In this document: positions 38,440 through 48,199 of the stretch, in pieces
Numbering within the stretch: position 1 is the first letter of the stretch
Layout: every line of letters begins with the position of its first letter
From: Methanobrevibacter oralis
GTDB taxonomy: Archaea > Methanobacteriota > Methanobacteria > Methanobacteriales > Methanobacteriaceae
Assembly: GCF_001639275.1 (NCBI RefSeq)
Contig: NZ_LWMU01000136.1
Location: 1 to 56,881, forward strand
Direction: 5' to 3'
Length of the DNA stretch: 56,881 nt
Program-made: the position numbers and the translations under genes
Notes under the pieces: generated by a model
What the model was told of the DNA's origin: nothing
What the model saw: the letters and a program-made list of their open reading frames with translations, nothing else
Database searches by the model: none

Positions 38440-39678
38440 ATGAAATATGTGATTTTTATCCCTGATGGGTCTAGTGATTTTCCAATCGATGAACTTGAAG
38501 GTAAAACTCCTTTACAAGTAGCTAATACTCCAAATATTGATAAATTAGCTAAAAATGGTTTTGGGGGTTTAACCAATAATGTTCCTGATGGTTATACTCC
38601 AGGTTCTGATGTAGCTAATATGAGTATTTTTGGATATAATCCAGCAGATTATTATACTGGTAGGGGACCTCTTGAAGCAGGTAGTGTTGGTATTAAAACA
38701 TCAAAAAATGATGTAATATTTAGATGTAATACTATAACTGAAAAGGATAATGTTATGGACAATTTTAATGCAGATCATATTAGTTCTGAGGAAGCAGATG
38801 TTTTATTAAATGCATTGAATGATTATTTCAGTGATAAATATGAGAATTTTAAAGGTAAATTTTATACTGGAATTAGTTATAGGCATTTATTTGTTTATTC
38901 TTGTGAAAATCAAGAAGATGTTGAGCTATTAGCTAATTTAAAAACAATACCTCCTCATGATATTGTTAATGGATCATTAGATGAAAATACTTCATCAGTA
39001 ATTGATGATGCATGGAATCATAATTTAGCTCAATTTATTAAAAAAATAATGTATGAAACACAAGATATTCTAAAGGAACATGAAATTAATAAAAAAAGAA
39101 TAAGTGAAGGTAAAAAGCCAGCTAATATGCTTTGGTTGTGGGGTCAAGGTGTAACTCCATCATTACCTGATTTTAAAGAAACTTATGAATTGTCTGGGGC
39201 AGTTATAACTGGAGTAGATTTATTAAAGGGTATTGCTCTTTTTGCAAATATGGAAGTTGTTGATGTGCCTGGTGCTACAGGATTTTTCGATACAAACTAT
39301 GAAGCAAAAGGAAAATATGCTATTAAAACTTTAAAAGAAGTAGATGTTTTATTTATTCATGTAGAAGCTCCAGATGAAGCAGGACATGCTCAACTTATAG
39401 ATGAAAAAATAAAAGCTATTGAGAGAATTGATGAGTTTATTGTAGGGCCTGTAATAGAGAGTTTAAATGGTCAGAAATTTAAAGCTGCAATATTGCCAGA
39501 TCATCCAACACCAATAGCTCTTGGAACTCATACAAGAGATGATGTGCCATTAATTATATATTCATCAACAAAAGAAGGGGATGATTGTGAATCTTTTGAT
39601 GAATTTGGGGTTTTAAAAGGTTCATTAGAAAAAAAAGAAGGATATAAATTATTATCTAGACTAATTAATGATTTTTAA
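38440..39678 (+). CDS. apgM: Cofactor-independent phosphoglycerate mutase
   Basis: Interconverts 3- and 2-phosphoglycerate in gluconeogenesis and glycolysis; archaeal iPGM-like enzyme of the alkaline phosphatase superfamily, 412 residues. Metal and catalytic regions are IPDGSSD near the start, PGSDVANMSIFGY (with the catalytic Ser), HVEAPDEAGHAQ and LPDHPTPIALGTHTRDDVP. Gene order hom-apgM is retained in other Methanobacteriales as I recall. Confidence 0.95.
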   Translation: MKYVIFIPDGSSDFPIDELEGKTPLQVANTPNIDKLAKNGFGGLTNNVPDGYTPGSDVANMSIFGYNPADYYTGRGPLEAGSVGIKTSKNDVIFRCNTITEKDNVMDNFNADHISSEEADVLLNALNDYFSDKYENFKGKFYTGISYRHLFVYSCENQEDVELLANLKTIPPHDIVNGSLDENTSSVIDDAWNHNLAQFIKKIMYETQDILKEHEINKKRISEGKKPANMLWLWGQGVTPSLPDFKETYELSGAVITGVDLLKGIALFANMEVVDVPGATGFFDTNYEAKGKYAIKTLKEVDVLFIHVEAPDEAGHAQLIDEKIKAIERIDEFIVGPVIESLNGQKFKAAILPDHPTPIALGTHTRDDVPLIIYSSTKEGDDCESFDEFGVLKGSLEKKEGYKLLSRLINDF

Positions 39679-39746
39679 ATTGTGGAGTAGTTATATGTTT
39701 TACTTAAAAAAAATTTTAAAATTGACTGAATATTAGGTTAAATCCA

Positions 39747-41114
39747 ATGATGAAAGAACTTATAAGAACTCCAGATAATTATTTATTCTCAAATAAAGCT
39801 TTATTTTATTTGTTTATTCCAATTTTAATAGAACAGGCTTTAGAGTTCTTTGTAGGTTTAGCTGATTCAATAATGGTTGCATCTTTAGGAGAAGTGGTTA
39901 TTTCTGGAGTTTCTCTTGTTGATTTTTTAATGCAATTATTAATTTTTGGTTTTTCAGCACTAGCTACGGGGGGAGCTGTTGTAGCAGGTCAATATTTAGG
40001 TGATAGAAAATTTAAAGAAGCAAATAATGCTTCTAATCAATTAGTTTGGTTTTCTGCAATTTCATCATTTGTATTAATGATAATTGTTTTACTTTTAAGA
40101 TTCTTTTTAATTAGTTTATTATTTGGTGAAATTGAAGCAGATGTTTGGATTAATGCTGAGAAATATTTGTATATTGTAGCATTATCAATTCCATTTATTG
40201 CAATATATAATGCTGGTGCAGCTATTTTTAGAACAATTGGTAATTCATATTTACCTATGAAAATAATGATTGTTTGTGATATTTTAAATGTCGTGGGTAA
40301 TGCGTTTTGTATTTATTATTTAGGTTGGGATGTTCGGGGTGTTGCTATTCCAACAGTAATGTCTAGATTTTTATCAGCAGCTATTATAATGTATTATGCT
40401 CTTGATAATAAAAATAAATTACATATTAAAAGGACTTTTAAACATAGATTTGATTTTAGTATACTTAAAAAAGTATTGGATGTGGGAATTCCATATGGTA
40501 TTGAAAATGGATTATTTCAACTTGGCCGTATTTTAGTTTTAAGTTTAGTTTCAACTTTTGGTACTTTGGCAATTGCTGCAAATTCTGTTGGATATGCAAT
40601 TGGTATATTTTCAGTTTTACCAGGTTTTGCAATTAATTTAGGTCTAACAGCTATTATTTCACAATGTGTTGGTGCTAATGATTATGAACAAGTAAGATAT
40701 TACAATAAAAAATGTTTATTTATCGTTTTTGTATTTCATGTAATTATTAATTTAATTATTTTTGCAATTCTCCCTGTGATCTTAGGGGTTTATAATTTAT
40801 CTTCACAAACTGCTGCAATGGCGTCTGAAATGATTATATGGCATGGTATTTTTGCAATTGTAATATGGCCTATATCTTTTACGCTTCCATCTACATTTAG
40901 AGGAGCAGGTGATTCAAAATCTGTCATGTTTATAAGTTTATTTGTAATGTTTACTTGTAGAATTGCTTTATCTTATGTTATTGCTGATTGGATGGATATT
41001 GGAGTATTTGGAACATGGATAGCCATGTTCATTGATTGGTATGTAAGAGCAGGATTCTATCTTTATAGATACTTTTCAAATAAGTGGACAAAATATAGAG
41101 TTGTTGCTTGGTAG
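39747..41114 (+). CDS. MATE-family efflux transporter
   Basis: Multidrug and toxic-compound extrusion type exporter, 455 residues with about 12 membrane helices in two related halves. The first half contains LADSIMVASLGEVVISGVSLVD, FSALATGGAVVAGQYLGD and IFRTIGNSYLPM; the second shows GIFSVLPGFAINLGLTAIISQCVGAND. Coupling is by Na+ or H+. Substrate unknown. The start has two adjacent ATGs (39747 and 39750). It is followed by an esterase gene after 18 bases. Confidence 0.92.
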   Translation: MMKELIRTPDNYLFSNKALFYLFIPILIEQALEFFVGLADSIMVASLGEVVISGVSLVDFLMQLLIFGFSALATGGAVVAGQYLGDRKFKEANNASNQLVWFSAISSFVLMIIVLLLRFFLISLLFGEIEADVWINAEKYLYIVALSIPFIAIYNAGAAIFRTIGNSYLPMKIMIVCDILNVVGNAFCIYYLGWDVRGVAIPTVMSRFLSAAIIMYYALDNKNKLHIKRTFKHRFDFSILKKVLDVGIPYGIENGLFQLGRILVLSLVSTFGTLAIAANSVGYAIGIFSVLPGFAINLGLTAIISQCVGANDYEQVRYYNKKCLFIVFVFHVIINLIIFAILPVILGVYNLSSQTAAMASEMIIWHGIFAIVIWPISFTLPSTFRGAGDSKSVMFISLFVMFTCRIALSYVIADWMDIGVFGTWIAMFIDWYVRAGFYLYRYFSNKWTKYRVVAW

Positions 41115-41132
41115 AGTTAAAGGGTGATATTT

Positions 41133-41912
41133 ATGGTATTATTTAGAGGAGACATTAAATGTAAGTCATTGCAGAGAAGAACATCTATAAGTGTTATTCT
41201 ACCTGCAGATAATATACATTTTTTAGATGATAGACAGGAGGTTATAGAACAACCATATAGGACATTGTACTTATTACATGGTCTTTATGGTAGTGATGAT
41301 ATATTTTTAGCTAATACTTCTATTCAGAAATTTGCAGAAGATGCAGGAATTGCTGTTGTAATTCCATGTGGTGAAAATAGTTTTTATTTAAATCATTTAA
41401 AGTCTCATGAATTATATGCAGATTATGTAGGTCAAGAACTTCTTGATATTACAAGGAATATATTTCCATTGTCTTGTAAAAGGGAAGATACTTTTATAGC
41501 TGGTTTTTCAATGGGAGGGTATGGAGCTATTAGAAATGGATTAAAATATTCTCATAATTTTTCTAAAATTGGTGCTGTATCTGCTGCTTTAATTACGGAC
41601 GATGTTCATTTGTTGGATGAAAATAATAATGTGTTATATTCAAGATCATTTGCAGAAAGTTGTTTTGGCAATTTAGATGAAGTTATTGGAAGTGACGTGG
41701 ATCCAAAATATTTAATTGAACATACTAAGAATATTCCTGAAATATTCATGGCTTGTGGATATGATGATTTTTTATATGATAAAAATGTTGATTTTTACAA
41801 TTTTTTACATTCAAAAGGAGTTAATTCTAAATTTATTCAAGCTGAGGGTAAACATGATTGGGAATTTTGTGATAAGTATATCAAGGAATTTATTAAAACA
41901 CTAATTTTATAA
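41133..41912 (+). CDS. Esterase D-like alpha/beta hydrolase
   Basis: A 259-residue serine hydrolase like esterase D, S-formylglutathione hydrolase and tributyrin esterase. The nucleophile lies in FIAGFSMGGYGAI, the acid in ACGYDDFLYDKN and the His in AEGKHDWEFCDK. YLLHGLYGSDD forms the oxyanion region. I chose ATG 41133 after GGTGAT over GTG 41124. No signal peptide, so it is cytoplasmic. It could hydrolyse acyl groups from plant-derived or other dietary esters, but the substrate is unknown. Confidence 0.88.
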   Translation: MVLFRGDIKCKSLQRRTSISVILPADNIHFLDDRQEVIEQPYRTLYLLHGLYGSDDIFLANTSIQKFAEDAGIAVVIPCGENSFYLNHLKSHELYADYVGQELLDITRNIFPLSCKREDTFIAGFSMGGYGAIRNGLKYSHNFSKIGAVSAALITDDVHLLDENNNVLYSRSFAESCFGNLDEVIGSDVDPKYLIEHTKNIPEIFMACGYDDFLYDKNVDFYNFLHSKGVNSKFIQAEGKHDWEFCDKYIKEFIKTLIL

Positions 41913-41967
41913 ATTAAGAAAATCTAAAATTGTAGTATATTAATTTTATTTAATGGAGAGGATTTTT

Positions 41968-43569
41968 CTGACAAAGTATATTATTATAACAGGTGGGGTT
42001 GTTAGTTCAATTGGTAAAGGAATTACTTCTGCTTCTATGGGTAGGATTTTAAGATCTTATGGATTGAATGTAGGGGCTATTAAAATAGACCCGTATTTAA
42101 ATTGGGATTCTGGAACATTGAATCCTTATCAACATGGAGAAGTTTTTGTAACTTCTGATGGAATGGAAACTGATTTAGACTTAGGACATTATGAAAGATT
42201 TTTAGATGTTGAATTACAAGGTTTAGCAAATATTACAACTGGTAAAGTATATAAATCAGTTATTTCAAAAGAAAGAGAAGGTAAATTTTTAGGAGCTTGT
42301 GTGCAGGTTATTCCACATATAACTAATGAAATTAAAGAAATGATTAGAGCTACTTCTGAAACTGGAAATTATGACGTTGTTTTAATCGAACTTGGAGGTA
42401 CTGTTGGGGACATTGAAAGTCAACCATTCCTTGAAGCTTTAAGACAATTACGTAATGAAGAACGCTCTGAAAATGTCATGTTCGTCCATGTTACATTTAT
42501 TCCCTACCTAAATGCAGCTGGTGAATTTAAAACAAAACCAACTCAACATTCTACCAAAGAATTAAGAAGTATGGGTATTAATCCTGATGTTATAGTATGT
42601 AGGTCTCAAGAACCTATTGATAAAGCTTTGAGAGATAAAATCGCTCATTTTTGTGATGTAGATCCAAAAGCAGTTGTAAATACTCCTGATGCAACTACTA
42701 TTTATGAAGTACCATTAGTCTTAGAAGAAAACAATATTGGTGCATTAATTGTTAATAGAATTGGTTTAGATGTAGTTTCTGATTCTTCAAAATTATGTGG
42801 TTGGAGTGAAATTGTTAAATCTCTTAAAATTGATAATCCAGTTGTAACAATTGGCATTGTTGGAAAATATGTTGAGCTTGAAGATGCATATATTAGTATT
42901 AGAGAGTCCCTGCAACATGCAGCAGCTAGTATTGGTGTTAAAGCTAAAATTAAATATTTAAGTTCTGATGTTGAAAAACTTGACATTGAAGCTATGAGTG
43001 AATTTGATGGTATTCTTATTCCTGGTGGATTTGGTGAGAGAGGTTTTGAAGGTAAATTAGATGCTGTAGATTATGCTATTGAAAATAATATCCCTTTATT
43101 TGGAATATGTTTAGGAATGCAGTCTATGGTTACACAATTTGCAAGACGTAATGGTTATCTTGATGCTAATAGTTCTGAATTTGATAGTGAAATTAATCAT
43201 CCTGTTATTGATATGATGGAAGAACAAAAGAAAATCAAAAATATTGGTGGAACAATGCGTTTAGGTTCTTATGATTGTAAAATCATTGAAGGAACAAAAA
43301 CTTATGAAGCTTATAGTGAATTAGATATTAAAGAGCGTCATAGGCATAGATATGAATTCAATAATGATTATAGAAATGATTTACAAGAAAAAGGTTTAAT
43401 AATTTCTGGTACTAGTCCAGATGACTTTTTAGTTGAAATTATTGAATTGCCAAATCATCCATGGGCTATTGGTTGTCAGTTCCATCCAGAATTTAAATCA
43501 AGACCTAATAGACCACATCCGTTATTTAAATCATTTGTTAAAGCTAGTTATGATTATTCTAAAAACTAG
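41968..43569 (+). CDS. pyrG: CTP synthase, probable CTG start
   Basis: Amidates UTP to CTP with glutamine. The 533 residues comprise an amidoligase (about 1-265, TKYIIITGGVVSSIGKGI and ELGGTVGDIESQPFLEA) and a class I glutaminase (FGICLGMQSM with catalytic Cys; FHPEFKSRP with His/Glu). Homologues begin MTKYI. Here that position is CTG (41968), with GAGG at 41958-41961 six bases before it; ATG 41953 lies inside that ribosome-binding site. I therefore call CTG. See also the start at 24209. Confidence 0.93.
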   Translation: MTKYIIITGGVVSSIGKGITSASMGRILRSYGLNVGAIKIDPYLNWDSGTLNPYQHGEVFVTSDGMETDLDLGHYERFLDVELQGLANITTGKVYKSVISKEREGKFLGACVQVIPHITNEIKEMIRATSETGNYDVVLIELGGTVGDIESQPFLEALRQLRNEERSENVMFVHVTFIPYLNAAGEFKTKPTQHSTKELRSMGINPDVIVCRSQEPIDKALRDKIAHFCDVDPKAVVNTPDATTIYEVPLVLEENNIGALIVNRIGLDVVSDSSKLCGWSEIVKSLKIDNPVVTIGIVGKYVELEDAYISIRESLQHAAASIGVKAKIKYLSSDVEKLDIEAMSEFDGILIPGGFGERGFEGKLDAVDYAIENNIPLFGICLGMQSMVTQFARRNGYLDANSSEFDSEINHPVIDMMEEQKKIKNIGGTMRLGSYDCKIIEGTKTYEAYSELDIKERHRHRYEFNNDYRNDLQEKGLIISGTSPDDFLVEIIELPNHPWAIGCQFHPEFKSRPNRPHPLFKSFVKASYDYSKN

Positions 43570-43652
43570 TTTTCTCATTTTTTTATTTTAAAAACAATTT
43601 TTTAAGTCTAATTTCTATCTAATTAATATTTTTGATTGTTTAATTTATTAAT

Positions 43653-44522
43653 ATGGATTTTAGTGTTATATTTTTAATTCAAATTATTATTACAATACTT
43701 TTCTGTTTAATTGCTGCAATTTTTGATGTAAGACTTAGTTTTATTCCTGATGAATTAAATTTTTCTTTACTAATTTTTGGATTAACCTCAAATTTGATTT
43801 TATCAATATTTTTAAATAACAGCAAATTCATTTTGTGCTCATTTATTTCTATGATTATAACTTATGCTATATCTTTATTATTATGGAAATTAAATATTTG
43901 GGGTGGTGGTGATGTAAAATTGTTAACAGCTATTGCTACAGTAATACCGATTGGTATTGAAATACCGACTTTAAATATTTATCCGTTATTATCAATATAT
44001 CCATTTTCATTTACAGTAATAATAAATAGTATTTTAGTTTCATTTCCTTATTTAGCAATAGTTTTTATGCATTTTAACTTTAAAAATGACTTATTTAATC
44101 GAAATATTGATTTATTAGTGAATATTTTCAATATAAACAGCTTAATATTATTATTAGATATGAGTTTTAAAAAAGTTGTCAAAGTTAAAGATTTAAAAGA
44201 AGGAATGATAGTTGATGATTTTTATTTTAATAATGAACATATTTGTTTTTTAATAGATGATATTAAAGGAAATTTAAAAGTTTATAAAACTAATGGCAAT
44301 TCTGATTTTAAATATTATTTTAAATCTCAAACAGCAGGTGGAATTACACTTAAGGATGTTTATTTACTTAAAATTATGAATTCTCAGAATTTTATTTCTT
44401 CTGAAATTACAGTAAAAATGGCTTTTCCATTTGTTCCATCCATATTGGTAGGACTATTAATAGCTATTTTTCGGGGTGATTTAATGATGTTATTTATAAA
44501 AAACTTATTTGTGGTGATTTAA
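43653..44522 (+). CDS. Prepilin/archaellin-type signal peptidase (A24 family)
   Basis: Membrane aspartic peptidase that cleaves class III signal peptides, 289 residues, about six to eight helices. Catalytic aspartates are D25 in FDVRLSFIPD and D87 in the family motif GGGDVKL. A soluble insertion (about 170-240) lies between the helices. The adjacent downstream gene encodes a substrate with QxSxEY, so this is likely the EppA-type enzyme, which processes pilins. There is no archaellum cluster in the window. Confidence 0.88.
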   Translation: MDFSVIFLIQIIITILFCLIAAIFDVRLSFIPDELNFSLLIFGLTSNLILSIFLNNSKFILCSFISMIITYAISLLLWKLNIWGGGDVKLLTAIATVIPIGIEIPTLNIYPLLSIYPFSFTVIINSILVSFPYLAIVFMHFNFKNDLFNRNIDLLVNIFNINSLILLLDMSFKKVVKVKDLKEGMIVDDFYFNNEHICFLIDDIKGNLKVYKTNGNSDFKYYFKSQTAGGITLKDVYLLKIMNSQNFISSEITVKMAFPFVPSILVGLLIAIFRGDLMMLFIKNLFVVI

Positions 44523-44951
44523 TTGAAAATAGATAATCAAGGACAGGTTTCACTTGAATATTTACTAATATTTGCAATATCTCTAATAATTCTAGTTGCA
44601 TTTACCTTGCCATTAGCAGAAATTAGCATTGAAAATACAATGGACATTACAAATGTTTTAAATGCAAAATCAGATTTATCTAAAATATCCTCTCAAATTA
44701 ACCAAGTTTATAGTGAAGGTGAGGGATCAAAACATACAGTTTTTGTTCACAAAAAAAATTCTATTAAAATTAAAGTTGAAAAAAATAAGATTTATTCTAA
44801 TTTAAAACTCAATAATGGTGATTATAAAAAAATCAAAACATCTCACAAATCAAATTTAAAAAGTACATCATTATATCTTTATAAAGGTAAAAATATTCTT
44901 GTAATAGAATGGCCTGTATCAAGTGACAAAATGGTAATTTATCGTAAATAA
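44523..44951 (+). CDS. Class III signal-peptide protein (pilin-like)
   Basis: A 142-residue secreted subunit. The N-terminus holds the archaeal pilin signal: QGQVSLEYLLI (residues 6-16), with cleavage expected between Gly7 and Gln8. The following hydrophobic segment (to about 35) forms the assembly helix. The C-terminal half is lysine-rich and hydrophilic. The start is TTG, directly after the peptidase stop. It is probably a pilin or adhesin; no pilus ATPase or platform gene is nearby. Confidence 0.85.
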   Translation: MKIDNQGQVSLEYLLIFAISLIILVAFTLPLAEISIENTMDITNVLNAKSDLSKISSQINQVYSEGEGSKHTVFVHKKNSIKIKVEKNKIYSNLKLNNGDYKKIKTSHKSNLKSTSLYLYKGKNILVIEWPVSSDKMVIYRK

Positions 44952-45025
44952 TCCTTATTTTTACAAAATTATTTTATACATTAGTTATATAAAATTAACA
45001 ATACTGTTAAATGGTGTGTGAATTT

Positions 45026-45832
45026 ATGGATTTTATAACTGCGACTATTTACATCATTTTGTTTGTAATAATGATGGTATTTGTATTTTCAATAGGAATG
45101 CTGAGAAGATACATGCCAAGAAAAGAGGTTATTCTAGTTCTCGTTGTTGCTTTTTTAATTGGCTCAATAGGTGGGGCATTTTTCTTAGATCCAATTTATG
45201 ATGAGTTACCTTCTGTTGTTAGTTCAATTGAGAAAAATATGCCTGGTAATGAAGAGACATTATATTTGGATTTTTCTTCATCGGTTGATGCTGTGGAATT
45301 AGAAAAAAACTTATCTGGTACTGAAGGTTTTAAATTGTACAATGAAACGGGCATAACTTTCACTATGTGGGCTTTTAGTGAGGTGGAACAAAGTTATTTT
45401 GAGGAAATTATTGGTAATATTGATTCACATTATACAAATTACACAGTTAATAAGTCTGGTGTGATTAACATAAGTATTGAAGATAATTATACTGCAGCTC
45501 AAGCTTTAAAATCATTTTCTGATTGGTATAAATTAGTTTATGGTGGAACCATGACTTATGCTCAGGTTCATGCTGTTTTAGTTGTTGATTCATCTTCATT
45601 AGACACTTTTGAAGAAAATTTACTTGAAAGAGGAATTGTTGCTTCACGAATTGATGGACCAATTCAAGATAGTATTAATGCTACAAATTCTTCAATGTTT
45701 ACAAATTATGAATTTATATTAATTTGTGGTGGTGTAGGAGTAGTAGTTTCTGTTATTGGGATTTTCTTTGAATCATTTGTTATTGGTTGGAGAAAATTCA
45801 AAAAATTTCTAAGAGAAAAACGTAAACGGTAA
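45026..45832 (+). CDS. Membrane protein with large extracytoplasmic domain, unknown
   Basis: A 268-residue protein with two N-terminal helices (about 3-22, 33-53), an outside domain (about 55-220) and a C-terminal helix (about 222-248) followed by a basic end (KKFKKFLREKRKR). The outside domain has many N-glycosylation sequons (NLSG, NETG, NYTV, NIS, NATN). I chose ATG 45026, with GGTGTG as ribosome-binding site, over ATG 45011. No family recognised. It is followed 4 bases later by dph6. Confidence 0.7.
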   Translation: MDFITATIYIILFVIMMVFVFSIGMLRRYMPRKEVILVLVVAFLIGSIGGAFFLDPIYDELPSVVSSIEKNMPGNEETLYLDFSSSVDAVELEKNLSGTEGFKLYNETGITFTMWAFSEVEQSYFEEIIGNIDSHYTNYTVNKSGVINISIEDNYTAAQALKSFSDWYKLVYGGTMTYAQVHAVLVVDSSSLDTFEENLLERGIVASRIDGPIQDSINATNSSMFTNYEFILICGGVGVVVSVIGIFFESFVIGWRKFKKFLREKRKR

Positions 45833-45836
45833 ATTC

Positions 45837-46517
45837 ATGAAATCTGCAATCTTATTTTCAGGGGGAAAAGATAGTATAATGGCTTTGTATGAAGCTTTAA
45901 ATAGGAATGAAGATGTTCAATATCTTCTTTCTATGAAATCTACAAATGATGAATCATACATGTTCCATGTTCCTAATATTCACTTAACTACTTTACTTGC
46001 AGAAGCACTTGATATAAAGTTAATGCTAGTTCCAACTAATGGTGTTAAGGAAAAAGAACTTGAAGATTTAAAACTAGCTTTTCAAAAACTTAAAAATTTA
46101 GGCATCGAAACTATATACACAGGTGCACTTTATTCAATTTATCAAAAATCAAGAATTGAAAAATTAGGTAAAGAGTTAGATTTAAAAATAATCTCTCCAT
46201 ATTGGCATGTTGATGAGTTAGAATACATACGAAAAATTGTATCAGTAGGTTTTAAAATTATAATAAGTAGTGTAGCTGCTTATGGTCTTGATGAATCATG
46301 GTTAGGTAGATTAATAGATGATGAAGCTATTGATGAGTTAGTTAAACTTAATGAAAAATATAAGATTAATATAGCTTTTGAAGGTGGAGAAGCAGAAAGT
46401 TTAGCTATTGATGGACCTATATTTAAAAAAAGAATTAAAATTTTAAAAGATAGAAAAGAATGGCACAGGGATAGTGGTGTGTATATTATTGAAGATGCTA
46501 TCTTAGAAGATAAATGA
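45837..46517 (+). CDS. dph6: Diphthine--ammonia ligase
   Basis: Catalyses the amidation that completes diphthamide on archaeal elongation factor 2. The 226-residue protein starts with a PP-loop, AILFSGGKDSIMALY, and continues with the family motifs TIYTGALYSIYQKSRIE, SVAAYGLDESWLGR and FEGGEAESLAIDGPIFKK, typical of the archaeal Dph6/MJ0570 group. It is short because archaeal enzymes lack the RidA-like tail. ATG follows the membrane protein stop after 4 bases. Confidence 0.92.
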   Translation: MKSAILFSGGKDSIMALYEALNRNEDVQYLLSMKSTNDESYMFHVPNIHLTTLLAEALDIKLMLVPTNGVKEKELEDLKLAFQKLKNLGIETIYTGALYSIYQKSRIEKLGKELDLKIISPYWHVDELEYIRKIVSVGFKIIISSVAAYGLDESWLGRLIDDEAIDELVKLNEKYKINIAFEGGEAESLAIDGPIFKKRIKILKDRKEWHRDSGVYIIEDAILEDK

Positions 46518-46518
46518 T

Positions 46519-47058
46519 TTATAAATCAATTTCTTCTAAAAATTTACTTATTTTATTAGTATAGCTTTCTAAATCGCTTTCATTTATAATGATCTTGTTA
46601 GATAATGATATTACATTTCCAATACCAAAATCTAATTCCATTTGATCTCTTTTTTTGAAATCATCATAACTTTTAGAGTCATCTTCCCGATTTCTTTTTT
46701 GTAATCTTTTGAAACGTAAATCAGGATTTGCAAAAATTGAAAGAACAATAAACTTTTTAAAGTTCTCTTTAAACATATCTACTTCAAATGGGCTTCTAAT
46801 ACCTTCAACGATGATAGGGGTTTCAATACCTTCTTCTCTGAGTTTTTTAATTTTTTTAATTGTTAATTCAGAAACAATATAATCTCCGTGTTCAGCTCTA
46901 AGATTTTGAGCAGTTTCTTTTGAGCTTTCACCTCTTTTTTTAGCTTTTTCACGAATAATATCTCCCATACTAACGATTATTGCACCTTTTTCACTAGCCA
47001 TTTTTGAAACCAAGCTCTTCCCAGATCCAGGTAATCCAGATATTCCAATTATTTGCAT
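46519..47058 (-). CDS. Nucleotide kinase-like P-loop protein (UPF0200)
   Basis: A 179-residue protein of the adenylate-kinase-like fold. P-loop GLPGSGKS (residues 8-15), MGDIIREKAKKRG substrate region, and an RLQKRNREDDSK lid are visible. It resembles the archaeal UPF0200 family, whose substrate is unproven. GAGGAAAA precedes the ATG. It is the last gene of a minus-strand unit with phosphopantothenate synthetase and a membrane protein, converging with dph6 by one base. Confidence 0.85.
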   Translation of the reverse strand: MQIIGISGLPGSGKSLVSKMASEKGAIIVSMGDIIREKAKKRGESSKETAQNLRAEHGDYIVSELTIKKIKKLREEGIETPIIVEGIRSPFEVDMFKENFKKFIVLSIFANPDLRFKRLQKRNREDDSKSYDDFKKRDQMELDFGIGNVISLSNKIIINESDLESYTNKISKFLEEIDL

Positions 47059-47067
47059 TATTTTTCC

Positions 47068-47805
47068 TCAATTATTTAATTTAATTTGTTCTAATGATTC
47101 TTTAAGATTATCTTTATTATCAAAATCATTAATCATCTCAATTAAGACTTTTTTGTCTTGTGTTTTTAAGTCTTTAGCTATTTTAGTCATAAATGGGATA
47201 GCTCTAACAATATTGTCCATAATTGATATATTTGACATTTTTGATGTTCTAGATAATGGGTTTAAATCAATAGTTATTATATTTTTACCACTTTTTTTAA
47301 GTATTTCTGCTCTATCTCCATCTTCAAGAGGGATAAGAATTGTATCTGCTGAATATATTCCATTTTTACTAGCCGTAGCTCTAAGATTTTTAATTTCATT
47401 TAAATATTTAATTTCATCATCTAGACTTCCTAAAATATTTAAATATCCATGATTTTTATATAATTCGCTAATAAGTTTAACTCGTTTATCAGTTCTATAA
47501 AATAAATTAATTTCAATTTTTGCATTAACTGTCTTTGCAAATTTAATTATTTCATCAATAGCTAAAGCAGTTGTGTTTCCATTTACTGAAATAACTGGAT
47601 TTTTTGATAATAACATAGTAGCTACTCCAGCATACATTGCTCTTTTAGCAGGATAGGTGGTTCTTTCACCAATTAAATAATCGAAAGCTTCTCCTCGTCC
47701 ATGTGCAATCATTGCGGAGTCTGCTAAGTAACCATCTTTAGAAGCTTTTACAATTTTGTCTCTTAAAAGTAATGATTCATATCGTGGGTGTGATTTTGGT
47801 ATCAT
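47068..47805 (-). CDS. 4-phosphopantoate--beta-alanine ligase (phosphopantothenate synthetase)
   Basis: Archaeal replacement for bacterial pantothenate synthetase (DUF137, COG1701), joining 4-phosphopantoate and beta-alanine with ATP in CoA synthesis. The 245-residue protein starts IPKSHPRYESLLLRDKI and shows GLADSAMIAHGRGEAFDYLIGE-like (YLADSAMIAHGRGEAFDYLIGE), SVNGNTTALA, and IDLNPLSRTSKMSNISIMDNIVRA. It converges in pathway, though not in position, with the dephospho-CoA kinase at 12617. Confidence 0.93.
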   Translation of the reverse strand: MIPKSHPRYESLLLRDKIVKASKDGYLADSAMIAHGRGEAFDYLIGERTTYPAKRAMYAGVATMLLSKNPVISVNGNTTALAIDEIIKFAKTVNAKIEINLFYRTDKRVKLISELYKNHGYLNILGSLDDEIKYLNEIKNLRATASKNGIYSADTILIPLEDGDRAEILKKSGKNIITIDLNPLSRTSKMSNISIMDNIVRAIPFMTKIAKDLKTQDKKVLIEMINDFDNKDNLKESLEQIKLNN

Positions 47806-47815
47806 GTCAACATCT

Positions 47816-48199
47816 CTATTTTAATTCAATTTCCATTTCTGCTAAATAACCTAAAAATGATGTAATTAATAAGGTAAGTATAACCATTGAAATAATATGC
47901 AATGGATAATCTTCAACGATTAAAGTTGTATTTTTAGGTAGTATGAAAAATAATAAATCACAAATGGTATCTACAATTATAAATATTATTCCAACTAATA
48001 TTCCTTCGTAAGTCTCATTTTCTTCTATATTTCTAATATATAATATTCCAAAAAAACTAGTAACAATAACAATAACTACTGGCACTATAATTGTAATATA
48101 AGGAATATTATCTATAAAAATAGGATTTAACATAGTTGAAATAACATAAGTTAAGAACCATATTAATATTCCATATATAATAGCTAATTTTAATTTCAT
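47816..48199 (-). CDS. Small four-helix membrane protein, unknown
   Basis: A 127-residue hydrophobic protein with four predicted helices (about 4-24, 34-54, 66-86, 100-120) and an acidic C-terminus (EMEIELK). No family recognised. It lies 10 bases upstream of the phosphopantothenate synthetase start on the same strand, so it is first in that unit. A short loop NIEENETYEG separates the second and third helices. Confidence 0.7.
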   Translation of the reverse strand: MKLKLAIIYGILIWFLTYVISTMLNPIFIDNIPYITIIVPVVIVIVTSFFGILYIRNIEENETYEGILVGIIFIIVDTICDLLFFILPKNTTLIVEDYPLHIISMVILTLLITSFLGYLAEMEIELK

